This document shows positions 31,603 through 44,271 of a stretch of 64,000 nt of DNA, in pieces. The notes below the pieces were generated by a model. That model saw nothing but the letters and a program-made list of their open reading frames with translations. It was not told the origin of the DNA and did not search any database. Location: NCBI GenBank assembly GCA_014529385.2, contig CM043968.1, positions 126,051,018-126,115,017 of the forward strand, in the 5' to 3' direction. A program made the position numbers and the translations under genes. This DNA is from Adiantum capillus-veneris. Its lineage: Eukaryota; Streptophyta; Polypodiopsida; Polypodiales; Pteridaceae. Positions within the stretch are counted from its first letter, which is position 1; every line of letters begins with the position of its first letter.

Positions 31603-34317
31603 TTGTTCTCTCTCTTTCACACCTCCCACAGCCAGAGGCCCGGCGCCTGCCCGGCTCACGTAGCGAACACATATCCCCCGACAGCGCACGCCAGTGTCAA
31701 CCAGTTGAGGAGGCCTAACGTGTCAATTGCCTCAGAGCCAGAGGACATGCGTGCAGTTGCTACTGACTTTTACCGTGACCTGTTGTCATCAGAGCGTCAG
31801 GATGCATACAAGAGCAGGTTTGGGCACAAATGCCTTGTCTTGTGACTGAGGAGATGCGCCAGAGGCTTGAGCTGCCTTTCCAGCTAGAGGAGCTCCACTG
31901 TAAGGTGCAGTGGAATGAATGTTGAACTTTGCTCAAGATGAGTGCCCCGAACTGTGCTCAAGGATTCCTTTTACTTACGAAAGGGAGAGCCTTCCGTTCC
32001 TTAGTGAGAGAGTGCAATGGACACAAACATGGACACTGCGTGGAAGTGCATGAGACTGAGAGATAGAGAGAGAAGAGAATACGACACCAGTAAGTTGTCA
32101 AACCCTCCTCCGAAGGCCCCACTCTCTATGGCGAGAGCTGTCTACTTATGATTGCACAAATCTCTACAATGCTTGGACTTGCCGACAATGATGAGAACGA
32201 CGACGAGACGGGCTGAAATCTGGAATCTCTAATGGCTGAAATCTGCAAATCTTTATCTGCTGAATTCTGACTCTATGTCGGGGACGATGTCGATGACGAC
32301 GGTACGACGACAAAGCGCTGAAAACGCAGATGCTGAAATCTGCGTTTTTCGGGGCTGAAACTGTAAACCTTGCGGAATCTGACCGTGCGGCGAGGATCTG
32401 CTACGGGAAGGTGAGATCTACTAGGTTCGGGGGTTCTATTGCGGTTACTGAATGCTGAAAACTGAAAACGCTGGTGCTACTGTGGATTCCGTCGCAAAGG
32501 AACTGCAAAACGCTAGGTCGCCGGCTGCTCCAAAAACGCTAGGGCTGAATTCTGCTACTACTGATGCAAAAACGCTGGTTCTATTGCTGTTCTACTGTCG
32601 CTAGGGTCTGTCTGCCGCGGTCAAGTGAAGGCGGTAATAATCTGCTACCACAATGGCTATGCTGCGAAGTCGTAGGGCTGAAAACTGAAAAACGCTAGCA
32701 GACTTGCACCATGCAAAAACGCTAGGGCTGATCAATCTCTGATGGGGGGGGTCTTGCTGAGAAGGTGCCTACGGAACACTTGGTTCCTGTTGCCTCTTCT
32801 GCCAGAAAGTGCTAGCGCTAGGTTTGCTTATATACAAACTTAGCAAAATTGCCCTACCTAGTTCCCAACAAAAGTCACTTAATAAATAAGTGAAAAATGT
32901 AAAAAATAGGGAAAATAGGTTTTAATGCACTAGAAAATTCCCTTGATGGATCTTGATGGGAATGCTGATGATCATGTTGTGTGCAACCAGAGGATATGCA
33001 TCTAATCTAAGTGACTGGTCATGCACGGTCTGCGAACAGACTCACAAAAGTGCCAGATCACTTCCTATTCTAGACTGACTTGACTGACTGAACCATGGTC
33101 ATGTTGTAGCTTGTCCACGGACACATAGGTTTGGATGTGTCATGTGACATCCACACGGCACTTCCCCGTGGTAGCTGTCCCGGCGAGGATGGTTTTGACT
33201 CCCAATTTTTTCGTAGAGTACTGGGACTTGCTTGGCTCGGACCTATGCAACGCTTTTCAGTACATCTTACACACAGGAAAGATCCCTGACAGCATGAGTG
33301 AGGGTTTGATCTACCTCATTCCCAAGGAGGGTGGCTACTTGGATGAGATTCGGCAGTGGCGACCCATCACCATCCTCAACTCAGCCTACAAAATTCTGGC
33401 CAAGAACATCTTTATTTTTTGGGAGGCTTCAGCCCTCAAGCGCCTCCATGGTGAGGATATGGTGATTTTGCTTCTTGATTTTGAGAAGTCTTACGATAGA
33501 GTTGACTGGGACGTTTTGGAGGGAACTCTACGCAAGATGGGCTTCTTTAATGCTTGGATTAGAGGTGTGTCAGCTCTCTACAGACGTGCACATAGTCAGG
33601 TGCTTTTGGCACGAGGGAGAGGAGACCGTTTCATGCTCACACGTTCGGTCAGACAGGGCTGCCCTCTTGCCCCCTTCCTCTTTCTGTTCTATGCTGAGGC
33701 GATGAGCAAGTTTTTGGTCTCATAGCAGGTTGGTCTACGTGGCTTAGCGCCCCCTATTCGAGGCGATGAGCTACTAAACAATGTACATTGAGTTTGCAGA
33801 CGACTCAGCTTTGTACTTGGGAGGGCCAGGAGGCCAACTTACGCAGAGTGAGCAGGCTCTTGAGGCGTTTTGTTGTGTATCAAGCGCACTGATCAACTGG
33901 AGGAAGACAGTGGCTTTCTCGGTCGACAGTGCCCCTGCGCCTGATTGGCCGCCAGGTGAGGGTTTCAGATGGATCACCCCAGGGACTGCAGTTCGATACT
34001 TGAGTTGTCAGGTTGGCTTGTACTTGTCTCCTGAGCAGCAGATTGCTCCCCTCCTCCTGTCCATCAAGAGGAAGTTGTTACACTGGAGCTTGGCACGACT
34101 TTCTGTGGCAGGCAGAGTTGTAGTGGCCAACCAGGTGTTATTGGCTACTATGTGGTACATTACAACTTGTTGGATCTTTTTGAGCTCCTGCATCATCCAG
34201 GTTGAGAGGCTCATCAAGAACTTCCTTAAGTCAGGGCGCGACACTCAGATAGCTCGGGCCAAAGTGGCCCAGAAGGTCATCATTCTACCTTGTTCTCAGG
34301 GGGGGTTGGGATCATAG
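31603..34317 (+). pseudogene. LINE-B copy 2 reverse transcriptase, split by solo LTR
   Basis: The first part (31603-31898) has SEPEDMRAVATDFYRDLLSS and, after a frameshift, FQLEELH. The second (33150-33725) resumes after the LTR with CPGEDGF-like text, then LIYLIPKEGGYLDEIRQWRP, VILLLDFEKSYDRVDW and RSVRQGCPLAPFLFLF. The third (33781-34317) carries the catalytic EFADD (33793-33804) and YLSCQVGLYLSPEQQIAPLL. Compared with copy 1, a stretch after NSAYKILAK is deleted, including the SQxGFVxxR block. Stops at 33725 and 34317 and the deletion make it inactive. Confidence 0.9.
31899..33149 (-). mobile_element. Solo LTR of family LTR-A, inserted in LINE-B RT
   Basis: Read on the minus strand it starts TGTCACATGACACATCC-like (here TGTCATGTGACACATCC) and ends CACCTTACA. 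It is flanked by the perfect 5-bp duplication TCCAC (31894-31898 and 33150-33154). It is 1251 bp with no internal domain. It holds the family features: many AAAACGCT words (AGCGTTTT on the LTR strand), a TATATAA box near 32828 and the CACTTAATAAATAAGTG palindrome region near 32876. Confidence 0.92.
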
Positions 34318-34399
34318 ACCTGCACAGCAGAGCAGAGCCCTTCTTGGGAAGTTTGTCGTCAGAGGACTGCTTTCAGGGGAGGAGCCCTGGAAGGAGCTT

Positions 34400-35723
34400 T
34401 TGCTTCAGCCGCTTAGAGCTAGAGTACCTCTAGCAGGAGGCCCTTGGAGACCTTCCATCAGATGGATTTTCACTGAGATGCGCAAAGTTGGTATGAGCAG
34501 GAGACTGGAGGATCGTTTTGTTGTGAGCCTACTTCGCTCCTGGGAGCAGCTGCGGAGAGGCCTTGAGCAGCACCAGCCCACTTGCACGGAAGAGCGCCTG
34601 AGACAGCCCCTTGTTTGGAACCCCATGGTCAGCATTCAGAGAGGCCACTTGGTTGGTAGTAGGCCTCATGTTTCTTGGGGTCCCATGGCAAAGGATCCAG
34701 CACGCACTTTAGGTGACTGGCTACAGTTCTCATGTTTGTCGGAGGAGCTTTAGAGCATCCAGCTACAGGGCATGAGAGGGGTGCAGAGCATGTGTCAGGA
34801 CATCACAGAGGCAGTACCAGCTGAGTGGCTTACACCTCTCGAGTCAATAGTGCCTAGATGGATAGGGGCCTTCATACGACTGGAGGTCCTCATCACAGTT
34901 CGGGTTTGCTCAGAGACTGTTCCCTCCATGTTTTTCGAGCTATAGGACGAGGGGCGATTTCACAGTCTCAGTAGAGGCCCCACAGGTTGCAGAGTGTTGT
35001 TTCCAGAGGATCTGAGTTGTGGGCATCTATGGGAGGACGTGTGTCATAGATCCTGACCCAGCTGCTCTTGGGACATGCCACTGGAGGCTGTGGACCTGGA
35101 AGTGTTGTCCACTAGCACGAGTGCAGTGGGATCCTAGAGAGTGGTTTTGGAGGGACCCCTTCTCCTCAGCCGACCATCCACGCGTCCCTTTCTTTCAGTA
35201 CACTGTTCGACTAGGACGTCACATACTTGCAGCACGAAGAGAGGCTCGTCCTGCTGCAGCACCCCATTGGCAGGAGAAGGGTCGCGCAGTTGAGTTCTTG
35301 ACAGCTTTTTGGGAGAGGCTGTGGGACGCCAGACAATCGTGACGAGTCACGCGGTTCCAGTGGCTGGTCGCACATGGAGCTACAGCAGTGGGAAGTTGGC
35401 TTGTACATAGTGGCCTCTCTGCAGCATGTGCAGCTTGTGACCATCCTTTGGAGAGTCAGCGTCACTGTCTTTGGGACTGTCCTATGGCACAACACGTTTG
35501 GCTTCGTGTCCTTCAGCTAATGCTAGCTCTTTCCACAACACGGCAGTACACGTGGGCCGCAGCTGCTTGGTCCACTCTCACAGGCCCTGCACTACAGTTT
35601 AAGCTATCCTCCACCAACAGGATGATAGTGATACAGGGACGTCGGCCTACACTCCAGCCTGCTACAGAGCTCACTCCACAGGAGTGGTGCAGTGAGAGAG
35701 GTGTGTTGGGAGCTCGTTGTTAG
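34400..35723 (+). pseudogene. LINE-B copy 2 post-RT region and zinc-finger RVT end
   Basis: Pieces at 34400-34753 (PLVWNPMVSIQRGHLVGSRP), 35019-35342 (CHWRLWTWKCCPLARVQWDP) and 35388-35723 (CAACDHPLESQRHCLWDCPM) align with 13227-11584 of LINE-B copy 1. The last holds the Cys-x2-Cys ... His-x4-Cys finger. Several stops separate them. The stop at 35723 is probably near the natural ORF2 end. Confidence 0.85.
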
Positions 35724-36082
35724 ATTTTCTTAATCTCCAAATGCTTCACACACTGTTTACAGGCTCCTCACCACTCACATGCATTGGTCCTTGGTTGTGG
35801 ATTGGCCACCCGTACACCTGCTGGACAGGGATCTCAGGCACACTTAGGGTTGTTCAACACATTTCCCACTTTAGACCTATTTTGGTCACATATTCCCCCA
35901 TTTATATTGGAGGGTCATATTTTTAGGTCATTGGGCTATATTGAGGATTATTGCCCAATCAGCCCCTATTCTCCTATGTATAAGAGGGGGGGCACCCTCT
36001 TTCTCATTGTCGTGTCTCACACCATGTAGCCATCTGGAATTATTGGGCTACCAGCCTTTCCACCGTCTGTCTCCTGTCATGT

Positions 36083-36152
<70 letters not shown>

Positions 36153-36565
36153 TCTCACCTTCCGCTACACACTCTTGACACTCGTCTGTGGCCTGATACT
36201 CTGGTTCATCTGACGGGCCAGCTGCTTCTGTATCTTTGAGGCTCGCCTCGTGCCACCAATAGAGACTGTTCGAGAGACTTCAGGGCAGCTCCAGCCGCAT
36301 GCAAGAGCGTAGAGAGACATTCCTTTGACCATGGCGCCGTGGGCCTTTTTTCACCATGGTCCGAGGTGTGCTCAGATGGCAATACTGTCCACCTGTGTGG
36401 CTCTTCCCTCCTCCCATATCTTGATTTAGCCCTCATTGTACACATGCTGTTTTTTCATTGGGAGAGTCTCCCCTTATATTTGTTGTAGCCCTCTCCAGTA
36501 GAGGTGATTGTAGCCCTATGGGCAGTTTCATTAGAAGGATCTTTTTCTCGGAAAAAAAAAAAGAA
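35724..36565 (+). other. LINE-B copy 2 3' UTR and poly-A
   Basis: Non-coding sequence between the ORF2 end and the A-rich tail, containing a (CT)n at 36087-36148. Near the end is TAGAGGTGATTGTAGCCC, then a poly-A with single G interruptions. Confidence 0.7.
36087..36148. repeat. (CT)n microsatellite, 62 bp, in LINE-B 3' UTR
   Basis: Pure CT run within the 3' UTR of LINE-B copy 2. Confidence 0.97.
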
Positions 36566-36850
36566 AGAGCTCTCATGGAGGCTTGAATTGTTCAATAGCT
36601 ATGGCTACACACAATAGAGAGAAAGAGAGGAAAGAAAGAGGGTTTCACACTTTCCAATACTCAATGTACAATGCAATACCTTTACAACAAAGCATAACTC
36701 ATATACAAAAAGGAGGGGTATATATACAAAAGGTTTGACAGTCAATATTCGGCAGCTCTCATCTCTTCAAAGTAGCCAAACACACATATATATTGTCACT
36801 TCAAAGCTTGCACTAGGTGTAGAAGGAGTTCCCATGCCCACCTTTCAATC
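36566..36850 (-). mobile_element. Copia-like 3' LTR, right part
   Basis: It matches 38559-38890 in order, with shared words GAGCTCTCATGGAGGCTTGAATTGTTCAATAG, TATATATACAAAAGGTTTGACAG (each present in both copies; one substitution elsewhere) and CATGCCCACCTTTCAA. The left 33 bases of the same LTR are at 26719-26751, beyond the LINE-B insertion. Confidence 0.85.
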
Positions 36851-36959
36851 CTCCAATACCTAATGAAAAACCCATTTATCTACACAGGATGACGCTATCC
36901 ATTAAGGATCACAAGAACTATCCACACCGAATGACAAATAATACCTCCCCTTAAACTAG

Positions 36960-38508
36960 AGAAGGTAGAAATGGATCTTCAAAGTATATCTATAACAAAA
37001 CAAACCTCCCCTTCTTCCCCTGCTTCTTCTTCTTTGACTACATGAACTGCTCCATTCAATGGCTTCTTGCCTTTATTGTTGTTGTTGTTGTTGCTATCTT
37101 AATCCTTTGAATAGTACCTCAAAGGAGGATGTCCCCTTCTTACCGCAATTGCTACAAAATTTATTGATATAACAATCCTTAGCTACATGTCCCATTTTAC
37201 CACAATCGTAGCACTTTCGAACATTGGAAGATGATGTAAATCTATGGATGATTCGCCTCCCCTTGCCAAAAAAGCTCCGCTTGTCGATGTAGATGAAATT
37301 TTTTGCTTCTTTTCCTCTACCTAAAGTGAGCCTACCACATCTTGAAGTGCTGGAGTTGGCTCCTTTTCTTCAAGAATAGTGACTATATGGTCATTGTTAG
37401 AAAGAAGTGCACTAAATAGTAAGGAGGATTGCAACTTTATCGTCTTCTTCTACTTCGCATTGGATGTAGGTCAATTGTGTGATCATGCTTTTAAGCCTGT
37501 TGACTAAACTGGCTATGTCTTCCCCCTCGAGCATGGTGAGTTTGTAAAGTTGCCTTTTCTAACCTTACTCCGTTTGGCTCTAGCTCCAAAATTCTTCTCC
37601 AGAACTTGCCAGACCTCGTATGCATGTGTGCACTCATCTTACAAACTTCGATATGTCACAAGCCTTTGACGTTTCCTTGGAATGGTTGGAATTTAGATGT
37701 CGGAAAGAGGTATGAATCTCGAAGGATGCTCAAAGAAGCTTCAATATTGAGTAGCTCGAAAGCTTTGTCTTTTGAAGTTATGAAGCTCGGAAGCTAGGTC
37801 TTTTGAAGTTATGAAGCTTGGAAGCTATGTCGTTTTTTATCGCTTTGAGAGATTCAAAACTGCTTGGCCGCTCAAGTTTGTTTAAAAACTTGAAAAAAGT
37901 CGAGAGCTTGAATTTGCTGGAGTCTCCTTGCGCGCCTTGCTAAACTCGTGTGAAGCATTGCTTAGGAAAAAGAGGATAAGGTCCAAGGTATAAAAAAAAC
38001 TCACTAAAAGAAATGAATTTTAGAGAGTGCATACCATAGTGGGCAGCCTTGCCACTTTAAATCAAAGGTTTTGCAATCTGAAAGAGTTACAAAAGCTGAA
38101 AACTGTTTTTTCTGAGAAGACGTCAAAAAATTTCAGCATTAACAAGGGTCGCCCAATGATGGGGGGCCTGATTTGAGCAATAGGGAGTGTGTGGGAGATC
38201 GCCCAAGCCTGAGGAATGCATCCATAGGCTCCGATCGAGTTCATGGTGCTCGAGACGAGAGATTGGAGCGTCGATTTCCAGCCGTTCATGAAAGAACAAT
38301 GAAAAAATACTGTTTTGGTTGAAAATAGAGTGCCGAGAGAAGGTTTATTCGACGTTGCAAATGCATGCGTGAAGCCCACTGGATCAAGTTGTAGTAGAGC
38401 TTGAAAATTTTGTTGATTAAGCAAGCCACTTAGAGGTAATAAACTTCCTGCAAACTCAGTGAAACTTGGGCAATTAGGGGTTGTTAGTGATGGGCTTGGA
38501 ATTGCCAA
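36960..38508 (-). pseudogene. Copia-like gag remnant with CCHC zinc knuckle
   Basis: The zinc knuckle CYDCGKMGHVAKDC lies at 37172-37213 and is followed by a second partial CSNCG. The upstream frame 38508-38062 (MAIPSPSLTTPNCPSFTEFA onward, 148 codons) starts 14 bases after the primer site, so it may be the gag N-terminus. The region between is broken by stops. Nothing resembling protease or pol remains before the 3' LTR. Gag forms the particle and binds RNA; this copy would depend on proteins supplied by another element. Confidence 0.65.
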
Positions 38509-38521
38509 TCTAATGGCCGTA

Positions 38522-38534
38522 GGCTCTGATACCA
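38522..38534 (-). promoter_or_regulatory. Primer-binding site, initiator tRNA-Met type
   Basis: On the minus strand, TGGTATCAGAGCC lies two bases after the end of the 5' LTR (CCCTACA). This is the usual plant copia primer site. Confidence 0.85.
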
Positions 38535-38536
38535 GT

Positions 38537-38605
38537 TGTAGGGATTATGGGAGAGAGAAAGAGCTCTCATGGAGGCTTGAATTGTTCAATAGCCATGGCT
38601 ACACA

Positions 38606-38662
<57 letters not shown>

Positions 38663-38892
38663 CACATTTTCCAATACTCAATATACAAAAATGTACAATG
38701 CAATACCTCTACAACGTAGCACAACTCATATACAAAACAAAGGGGTATATATACAAAAGGTTTGACAGCCAATACCCGGTAGCTCTCATCTCCAGGTGTA
38801 TTTCAAAGTAGCCAAACACACACATATATATATGGTGTCACTTCAAAGCTTGAACTAGGTGTAGAATGAGTTCCCATGCCCACCTTTCAACA
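38537..38892 (-). mobile_element. Copia-like 5' LTR
   Basis: On the minus strand it runs TGTTGAAAGG to CCCTACA. It contains a (GA)n at 38610-38660 that has expanded relative to the 3' LTR. It is followed by the primer site. Confidence 0.85.
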
Positions 38893-38998
38893 ATTAAGAT
38901 TTTAGCTTACCCAGACATTGTATTAGATCCACCAAGATTGTATCAGTTTGGTTTCATAGGTCATTTTGGCCTTTTGAAGACGTTTCATATAGCATGTC
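38893..38998 (+). mobile_element. LINE-A copy e, right part with 3' tail
   Basis: The continuation of 26533-26718 after the copia-like insertion, ending with TCATAGGTCATTTTGGCC, TTTTGAAGACG and CATGTCAT, then (CT)n at 38999-39025. Confidence 0.75.
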
Positions 38999-39042
38999 AT
39001 CTCTCTCTCTCTCTCTCTCTCTCTCATAGAGAGAGAGAGAGA
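38999..39042. repeat. (CT)n then (GA)n at LINE-A joint
   Basis: A CT run at 38999-39025 is followed after ATA by a GA run at 39029-39042, giving an inverted CT/GA pair able to fold back. It lies between the tail of LINE-A copy e and the truncated start of copy f. Confidence 0.9.
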
Positions 39043-39707
<665 letters not shown>

Positions 39708-39764
39708 ATAAAAAGTTTGGGCCTATCCCATTGATATCACTTGAAAAAATATACATGATACAAG

Positions 39765-39844
39765 TGTCGCAAACAGGAGCACATAAAAATATCAAATATA
39801 CTCTGATAAATAGACTATCATTTGATGTTGAAGCCAATTGATAT

Positions 39845-39883
<39 letters not shown>

Positions 39884-40397
39884 CGACACAGTATTGAGAC
39901 CAAACGATAGCCTGGTCCCCCCCCCCCCGGTAAGAGAAGTCTATACAAGAACTTGAACCGAACGTATTACTACATTCATTCTAGATCAAACTCAATGCTA
40001 CTAAAAAGCCTTGGCTTCCTAGTCTCAAGGCAAAAATCCTATTCCTAGGAACCTCCGTTCCTTGCTCAAAATCCTCCAAAACCAAGGTTCTCGCCTCTGG
40101 AACTCACCTTCATGGCATCCCTAGTACTCTTTTCCGACTCCATTCCCATAGTCCTCTTCCTAGAAATCTTAGTAGCACCTCTACTTTCCTAGATGCAAAG
40201 TCCTTTGGGAATCTCAACTTTTGGGAATCTCAACTCCCTGATCCCAAGTCGAGAGTCTACCACTCTTAGATTCGTGGATCTACTCCCAAACTCACGGTAC
40301 AAAACCCTTGGGCTGCTCTAGCTCTGTTTCCTAAGAGCGCTTTTCTCCTGCATAGGCGCGTGCCTTCCTCTACTCCTACTCCATCGAGAAGAGGAAA
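39765..40397 (-). mobile_element. LTR-D fragments interrupted by (GA)n
   Basis: 39765-39845 matches the LTR-D edge seen at 49649 (TGTCACAAACGGGAGC-like, then a shared ATCAAATATAC and GTTGAAGCCAAT). A (GA)n run at 39846-39879 follows. 39880-39990 begins GATCGACACAGTATTGAG, which recurs at 40473 within the next LTR-D. A C run lies at about 39917-39927. The rest to 40397 has no gene. Confidence 0.5.
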
Positions 40398-41414
40398 TGT
40401 CATGAACGGGAGCGCACACGAATAATCAATGAGCTGAAAAGAATTAGAATATTGACAAAAAGAGACGAGGGTAAAGATCGACACAATATTGAGGAAGAGA
40501 AGATGGGTCGGTCCCCCCCCCCCCCCCCCTTAAAGAGAACCTTTTAACAAGCACAAGAACCGGAGAAAACCTCCTCCATTCTAGATCTTAGACTCGATGG
40601 TCATTTCCTTCCCATTGGAAAAAATCCCAAAGACAAGCTCTCAATTCCTTTCCCGTCTATAATTAGAGCGTAAAGCTGCACTAACCATTCCGATTCCGTT
40701 TCCAGAATCCCAAAGCGTAGGCCGAAGCCTCCTTGCTCCTTCGCGACAGAGTACCAGCAAAAAGCACAAACACAAAAGCAACAACTCATAATTCACAAGC
40801 TTCACCTGTCGCTCCTAGTATGGAAAATCAACCTCCGTACACCGACTTCACGCGATCACTTGCAGTTTCCTGACAGCAGAGTCTCCTTCTACTAACGCTT
40901 GCAAGTCTATCCAGAGAGGGAGCGCAAGGGCTGCTTTTATGGGCTCTGGAGGGTGGCAAAAATAGTCAGCAAAACTTCCGCAACAACAGCAGAGTAACTG
41001 GACACTAGAATAGCTGGAGGAGAGGGCTGGCTGCAGTTTCTAGAGAGAGGAGAGAGTGAGCGCTGCCATTTGCAGCCAGGAAGGGGGATGCTCCTTATTC
41101 CCCCTCTACGACGTTCGTAGGCTGAAAACAAAGAAAAACAGCAACTTGTCGCCATGGAAACAATTTACATAGGCACTTCTTCGCGATGGAACTTGCCTAC
41201 TTGGTCTTGGCGACATCTAGTGCTTGGGGCAGCCATGGGAATCACCGGCGGCATCATCCTAGCAGCTGGAAACTGCAGCAGCATGGGCTGAACTCTAGCC
41301 CTAGCTTTTTTGGTGTCTGAGAGTGAGAGAGAGACCACTTTTATAGCTTCTGGCAGCAGGCGTGAATCGAGGGAGTCTTCCCAGCAAGAATAGGGCAGAG
41401 AAGGGGGCGCCTAC

Positions 41415-41463
<49 letters not shown>

Positions 41464-41604
41464 GGGGGGGGGGGGCTAAGTTTATGCTGCTTTTTTTTTA
41501 ATCCTGGCTGCCCACTTATTGAGCGGGCAATCGGCCACTTAATAAACAAGTTTGAACTTGCTAAGAACTCAATAAAAACTTACGAGTTGAAAACCGTGCT
41601 TACA
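40398..41604 (-). mobile_element. LTR-D copy 1 (LTR-like block)
   Basis: The plus-strand edges are TGTCATGAACGG and GTGCTTACA, so on the minus strand it reads TG to CA. The part at 41100-41330 closely matches 50355-50572 (shared AACAGCAACTTGTCG, CCTACTTGGTCTTGG, CTAGCTTTT). It includes a C run near 40514-40529. No target duplication was identified, and the boundaries are approximate. Confidence 0.55.
41417..41475. repeat. (GA)n followed by a G23 run
   Basis: A GA run at 41417-41453 passes directly into about 23 consecutive G ending at 41475, inside LTR-D copy 1. Confidence 0.9.
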
Positions 41605-43734
41605 CCATCACAATCCAATCGTCCATAGATGCACTCCAATGCACAGATGCAATGCGAACATAGACTCCTTTATGAGGGCATCTACTTTCCCAAAAAGAAA
41701 CTCGCTTTCTCAAAAAGTAACTACATTTCCTCAAAGGTTCCTCCGAACCCATCTTCATTCAAGTGCTTGCCTCATTTCTTGTGCGCAATTCTAACTCAGT
41801 TGGGTATTCCTCCTGACTACGCTCTTGTCAGCCACCATGTGACGCATAAAGAATGGGGAGAGAGCTTGCGGAACGAGTGAGCCCCCGTTCCACATTCCCG
41901 GCCCCGTTCCAATATGCTTGGGAACGAAACACCATTCCGTTCTCATCTCCATTCTGGGCTGCTGACCTGCTTGGGAACGTGTTTCAGGAACAAGAGGGAG
42001 TTCCCTCTTACTCTGGAGAAAAATCCTCTCACTAATAAATCCAATAATTCATTAAAATTAATAATTCCTTCAAATAAAGCTAATTTAGCAGCATCCCTTT
42101 CACTTATAAATAGTTGTCCTCAATTGCGGTGGTCTAGCTGAACTACCCGGAGGAAACAAGGAACATTTCAAATCTTGCTCAATGGTGAGTTGAGCTGTCC
42201 TTTCTCAAGAGAAAACTTCAAAATTTAATTAAACAAAAATTTAACAGTGCAATACTTACCTTACCGGTTTGAAAGTAGATGGGGTACTCAATTCCAATAG
42301 GAGAAATTTCTGTCTTTCCTCGAATTCCTTGAGGATATCTTTCACTGGACTATATCATTAAAGTCCCACAAAACTCACCAGTTCTAGAGTCACGTAGGCA
42401 ACTCTTCATTTACGTCTTTCCAACAAATCAGAAGTTTCCTTATTTGAGAATTTGTTAACTCAATTCCATCTTCTCAACATAATCTTCCTAGAAATCAATC
42501 CACGTATCTATGCTTGCGCGTAAGCTTGCGTTAGTAGTCTTGAGGATAGCAACCCTCCTGTGTCCTCCCCTATAGGGCATGTCCAAATCATAGAGCATTC
42601 ATCTCGTGTGAGTATGTCTTGCTTTGAAAAACAAAGTCTGTCATCTTGCCAAAACTAGCTAAAGGACATCAAAATTTTTCACCCCACAAGCATCAATGAC
42701 AGCTTGCAAAATCTTAGGCAGATAAAATTCTAGCCAAAGCATTCTTTGAACGTATGTTCAAACTTGGTTCTTAACAGTGAACCCGTTGTGGATCTCACGA
42801 TGTTCTCCCGGACGTGGTTAAGGTTGTTCTTTCCGTTTTGTAACGGTTGGCTGACCATACACGCATGGACATAATAGTTCATGAGAATTCTAGCAGTAGG
42901 ATAATATTACTCAACCTGCTTATGGAGAAGCATATACTGCGACCATAATTGGCTACTTCAGTGGTCAAACCAGAGAGCGTACTCGATGATCATAAAATGA
43001 CCATCAGAAATTGCTTCTCAATAAGGAAGCTCATAGCTACCAAACACATCTCAAAAGGAGATTCTCGTTTCGGAATATCATAACGTGCAAAAAGGCGCTC
43101 AAGCAAGTATCGCAAACTCCCTTCCACTTCCTAAAAAGTAAGTTAGCTCATCTCACTATGTTTAGCACAGAAAAAATTTGACTCATAGTCAACTTGCTTT
43201 AGCAACAAGGTCTACATCCTCATTGCTTTACCATGTACCCAAAGGTTACATAATACTCATGCTGTGTTTGAGCTTCGGTAAACTCGGGAAATTTCCTTCT
43301 CTACTGAAGATCTTTAGAGCAAAAACGGTCAACTTGATGCTTCCTCGACACGAACTTAGAGCAAACTCGCTTGTCAAGTAAATTGGGATGTCGATCCCTA
43401 GAATTTCTTAGGCACAAGCCGCAGCCTTCTCTTGCTCCAGCCCTCATAAAGAGAGTTCATTCACTAGTGCTAAAAGCACCACCCTATCTTCTCTTAACGA
43501 GTAGGGGGTGTGGCTCAAAAGGTACTGAAGTTTAGTGAAAGCTTTTGTCTGCTTGAAATCTCGGAATGGTTCCTTCGTAGTGTCCTATGTAATCACTTCC
43601 GGTGAGTGATGGGTCGGAAACACCAAGATAACCGCAATCTACACACTTGGCAACACATTAACACTTCAAAGAAAATGAATAAAAGAGAGTAGACGACACG
43701 GCACGGCATAGTTCCGAGCTAAGACGCGTTGGCC
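41605..43734. other. Unassigned, probably decayed retroelement interior
   Basis: It lies between an LTR-D edge and an LTR-C motif on the minus strand. Minus-strand translation gives short protein-like stretches such as FARYDIPKRESPFEMCLVAM near 43060, but no domain could be named. No intact frame over 100 codons. Confidence 0.4.
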
Positions 43735-43985
43735 CCAAAACCTGGCGTCCCTTTCGGTATTTCTTTATTTTTAAATCCCGAAGGTACAAATCCTAAGGGT
43801 CCGACTCTCTCCAAGACTCTACGTTCAGATCCTTGAGGAGTGGCCCCTAGGGCACTTATAAACTTACAAGGGACGCCCAAAAGCAAAGCCCTAAAAGCAT
43901 CATTACTAAAAGCACTTGAAATCAAAAGCATCTGCTCTCAAAAGATAGCGCTAAAATCTGCCCAGAACAGCCAGCGCAATTTGTG
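43735..43985 (-). mobile_element. LTR-C-related fragment, minus strand
   Basis: On the minus strand it contains AATAAAGAAATACCGAAAGG followed by GACGCCAGGTTTTGGGG, the LTR-C 3' motif. The rest is diverged. The right limit is uncertain. Confidence 0.55.
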
Positions 43986-44271
43986 GGAATCCATACAATA
44001 GTGCCACGTGTAAGGTCAACAAAAGCTGCCACATCATCAGTCATGTACACAATTTTTGAGTGTGGGTGTGTCTTTTATTGAGTTAGCCCGAACCCAAAAG
44101 TTGGTAAAACTCGGTTTCTTCTTCTTTTCTAGGCTTTAGGCCTCTCGGCCGGTTCCTGCAATACTCAGTCAAGTTAGTCCAAGACCCAAAGGTCACACTG
44201 TTGTCCTAGCATCATGCAGATGTCTTTAGATGCAAATTCCACGTAGAGAAAATTGCTCATGGCACAGAGGA

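Larger units (their letters stand above)
26752..36565 (+). mobile_element. LINE-B copy 2, L1-like LINE, nested in a copia-like LTR
   Basis: It is flanked by an identical 12-bp duplication AGAGCTCTCATG (26740-26751 and 36566-36577) and ends in A11GAAA, the poly-A tail expected of an L1-type LINE. Inside are ORF1 (27133-28499), an endonuclease remnant (29000-29533), a foreign segment with a PPR fragment (about 29534-31602), RT (31603-34317, split by a solo LTR-A), the post-RT finger (34400-35723) and a 3' UTR with (CT)n. It is a different subfamily from LINE-B copy 1. Confidence 0.9.
26719..38892 (-). mobile_element. Ty1/copia-like LTR element, internally deleted, with nested LINE-B
   Basis: The minus-oriented element has its 5' LTR at 38537-38892 and its primer site at 38522-38534. 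Its internal region (36851-38521) keeps gag-like sequence only. Its 3' LTR is split into 26719-26751 and 36566-36850 by LINE-B copy 2. The LTRs are about 310-360 bp and differ mainly by a GA microsatellite. No protease, integrase, RT or RNase H is present. No 5-bp target duplication could be matched, so one flank may have eroded. Confidence 0.75.

Noticed and set aside
38062-38508. Independent host gene on the minus strand
   Set aside because: Lies immediately after an LTR primer site, so it belongs to the copia-like element.
26719-38892. 5-bp target duplication for the copia-like element
   Set aside because: Flanks GCAGT and ATTAA do not match, so no duplication is claimed.
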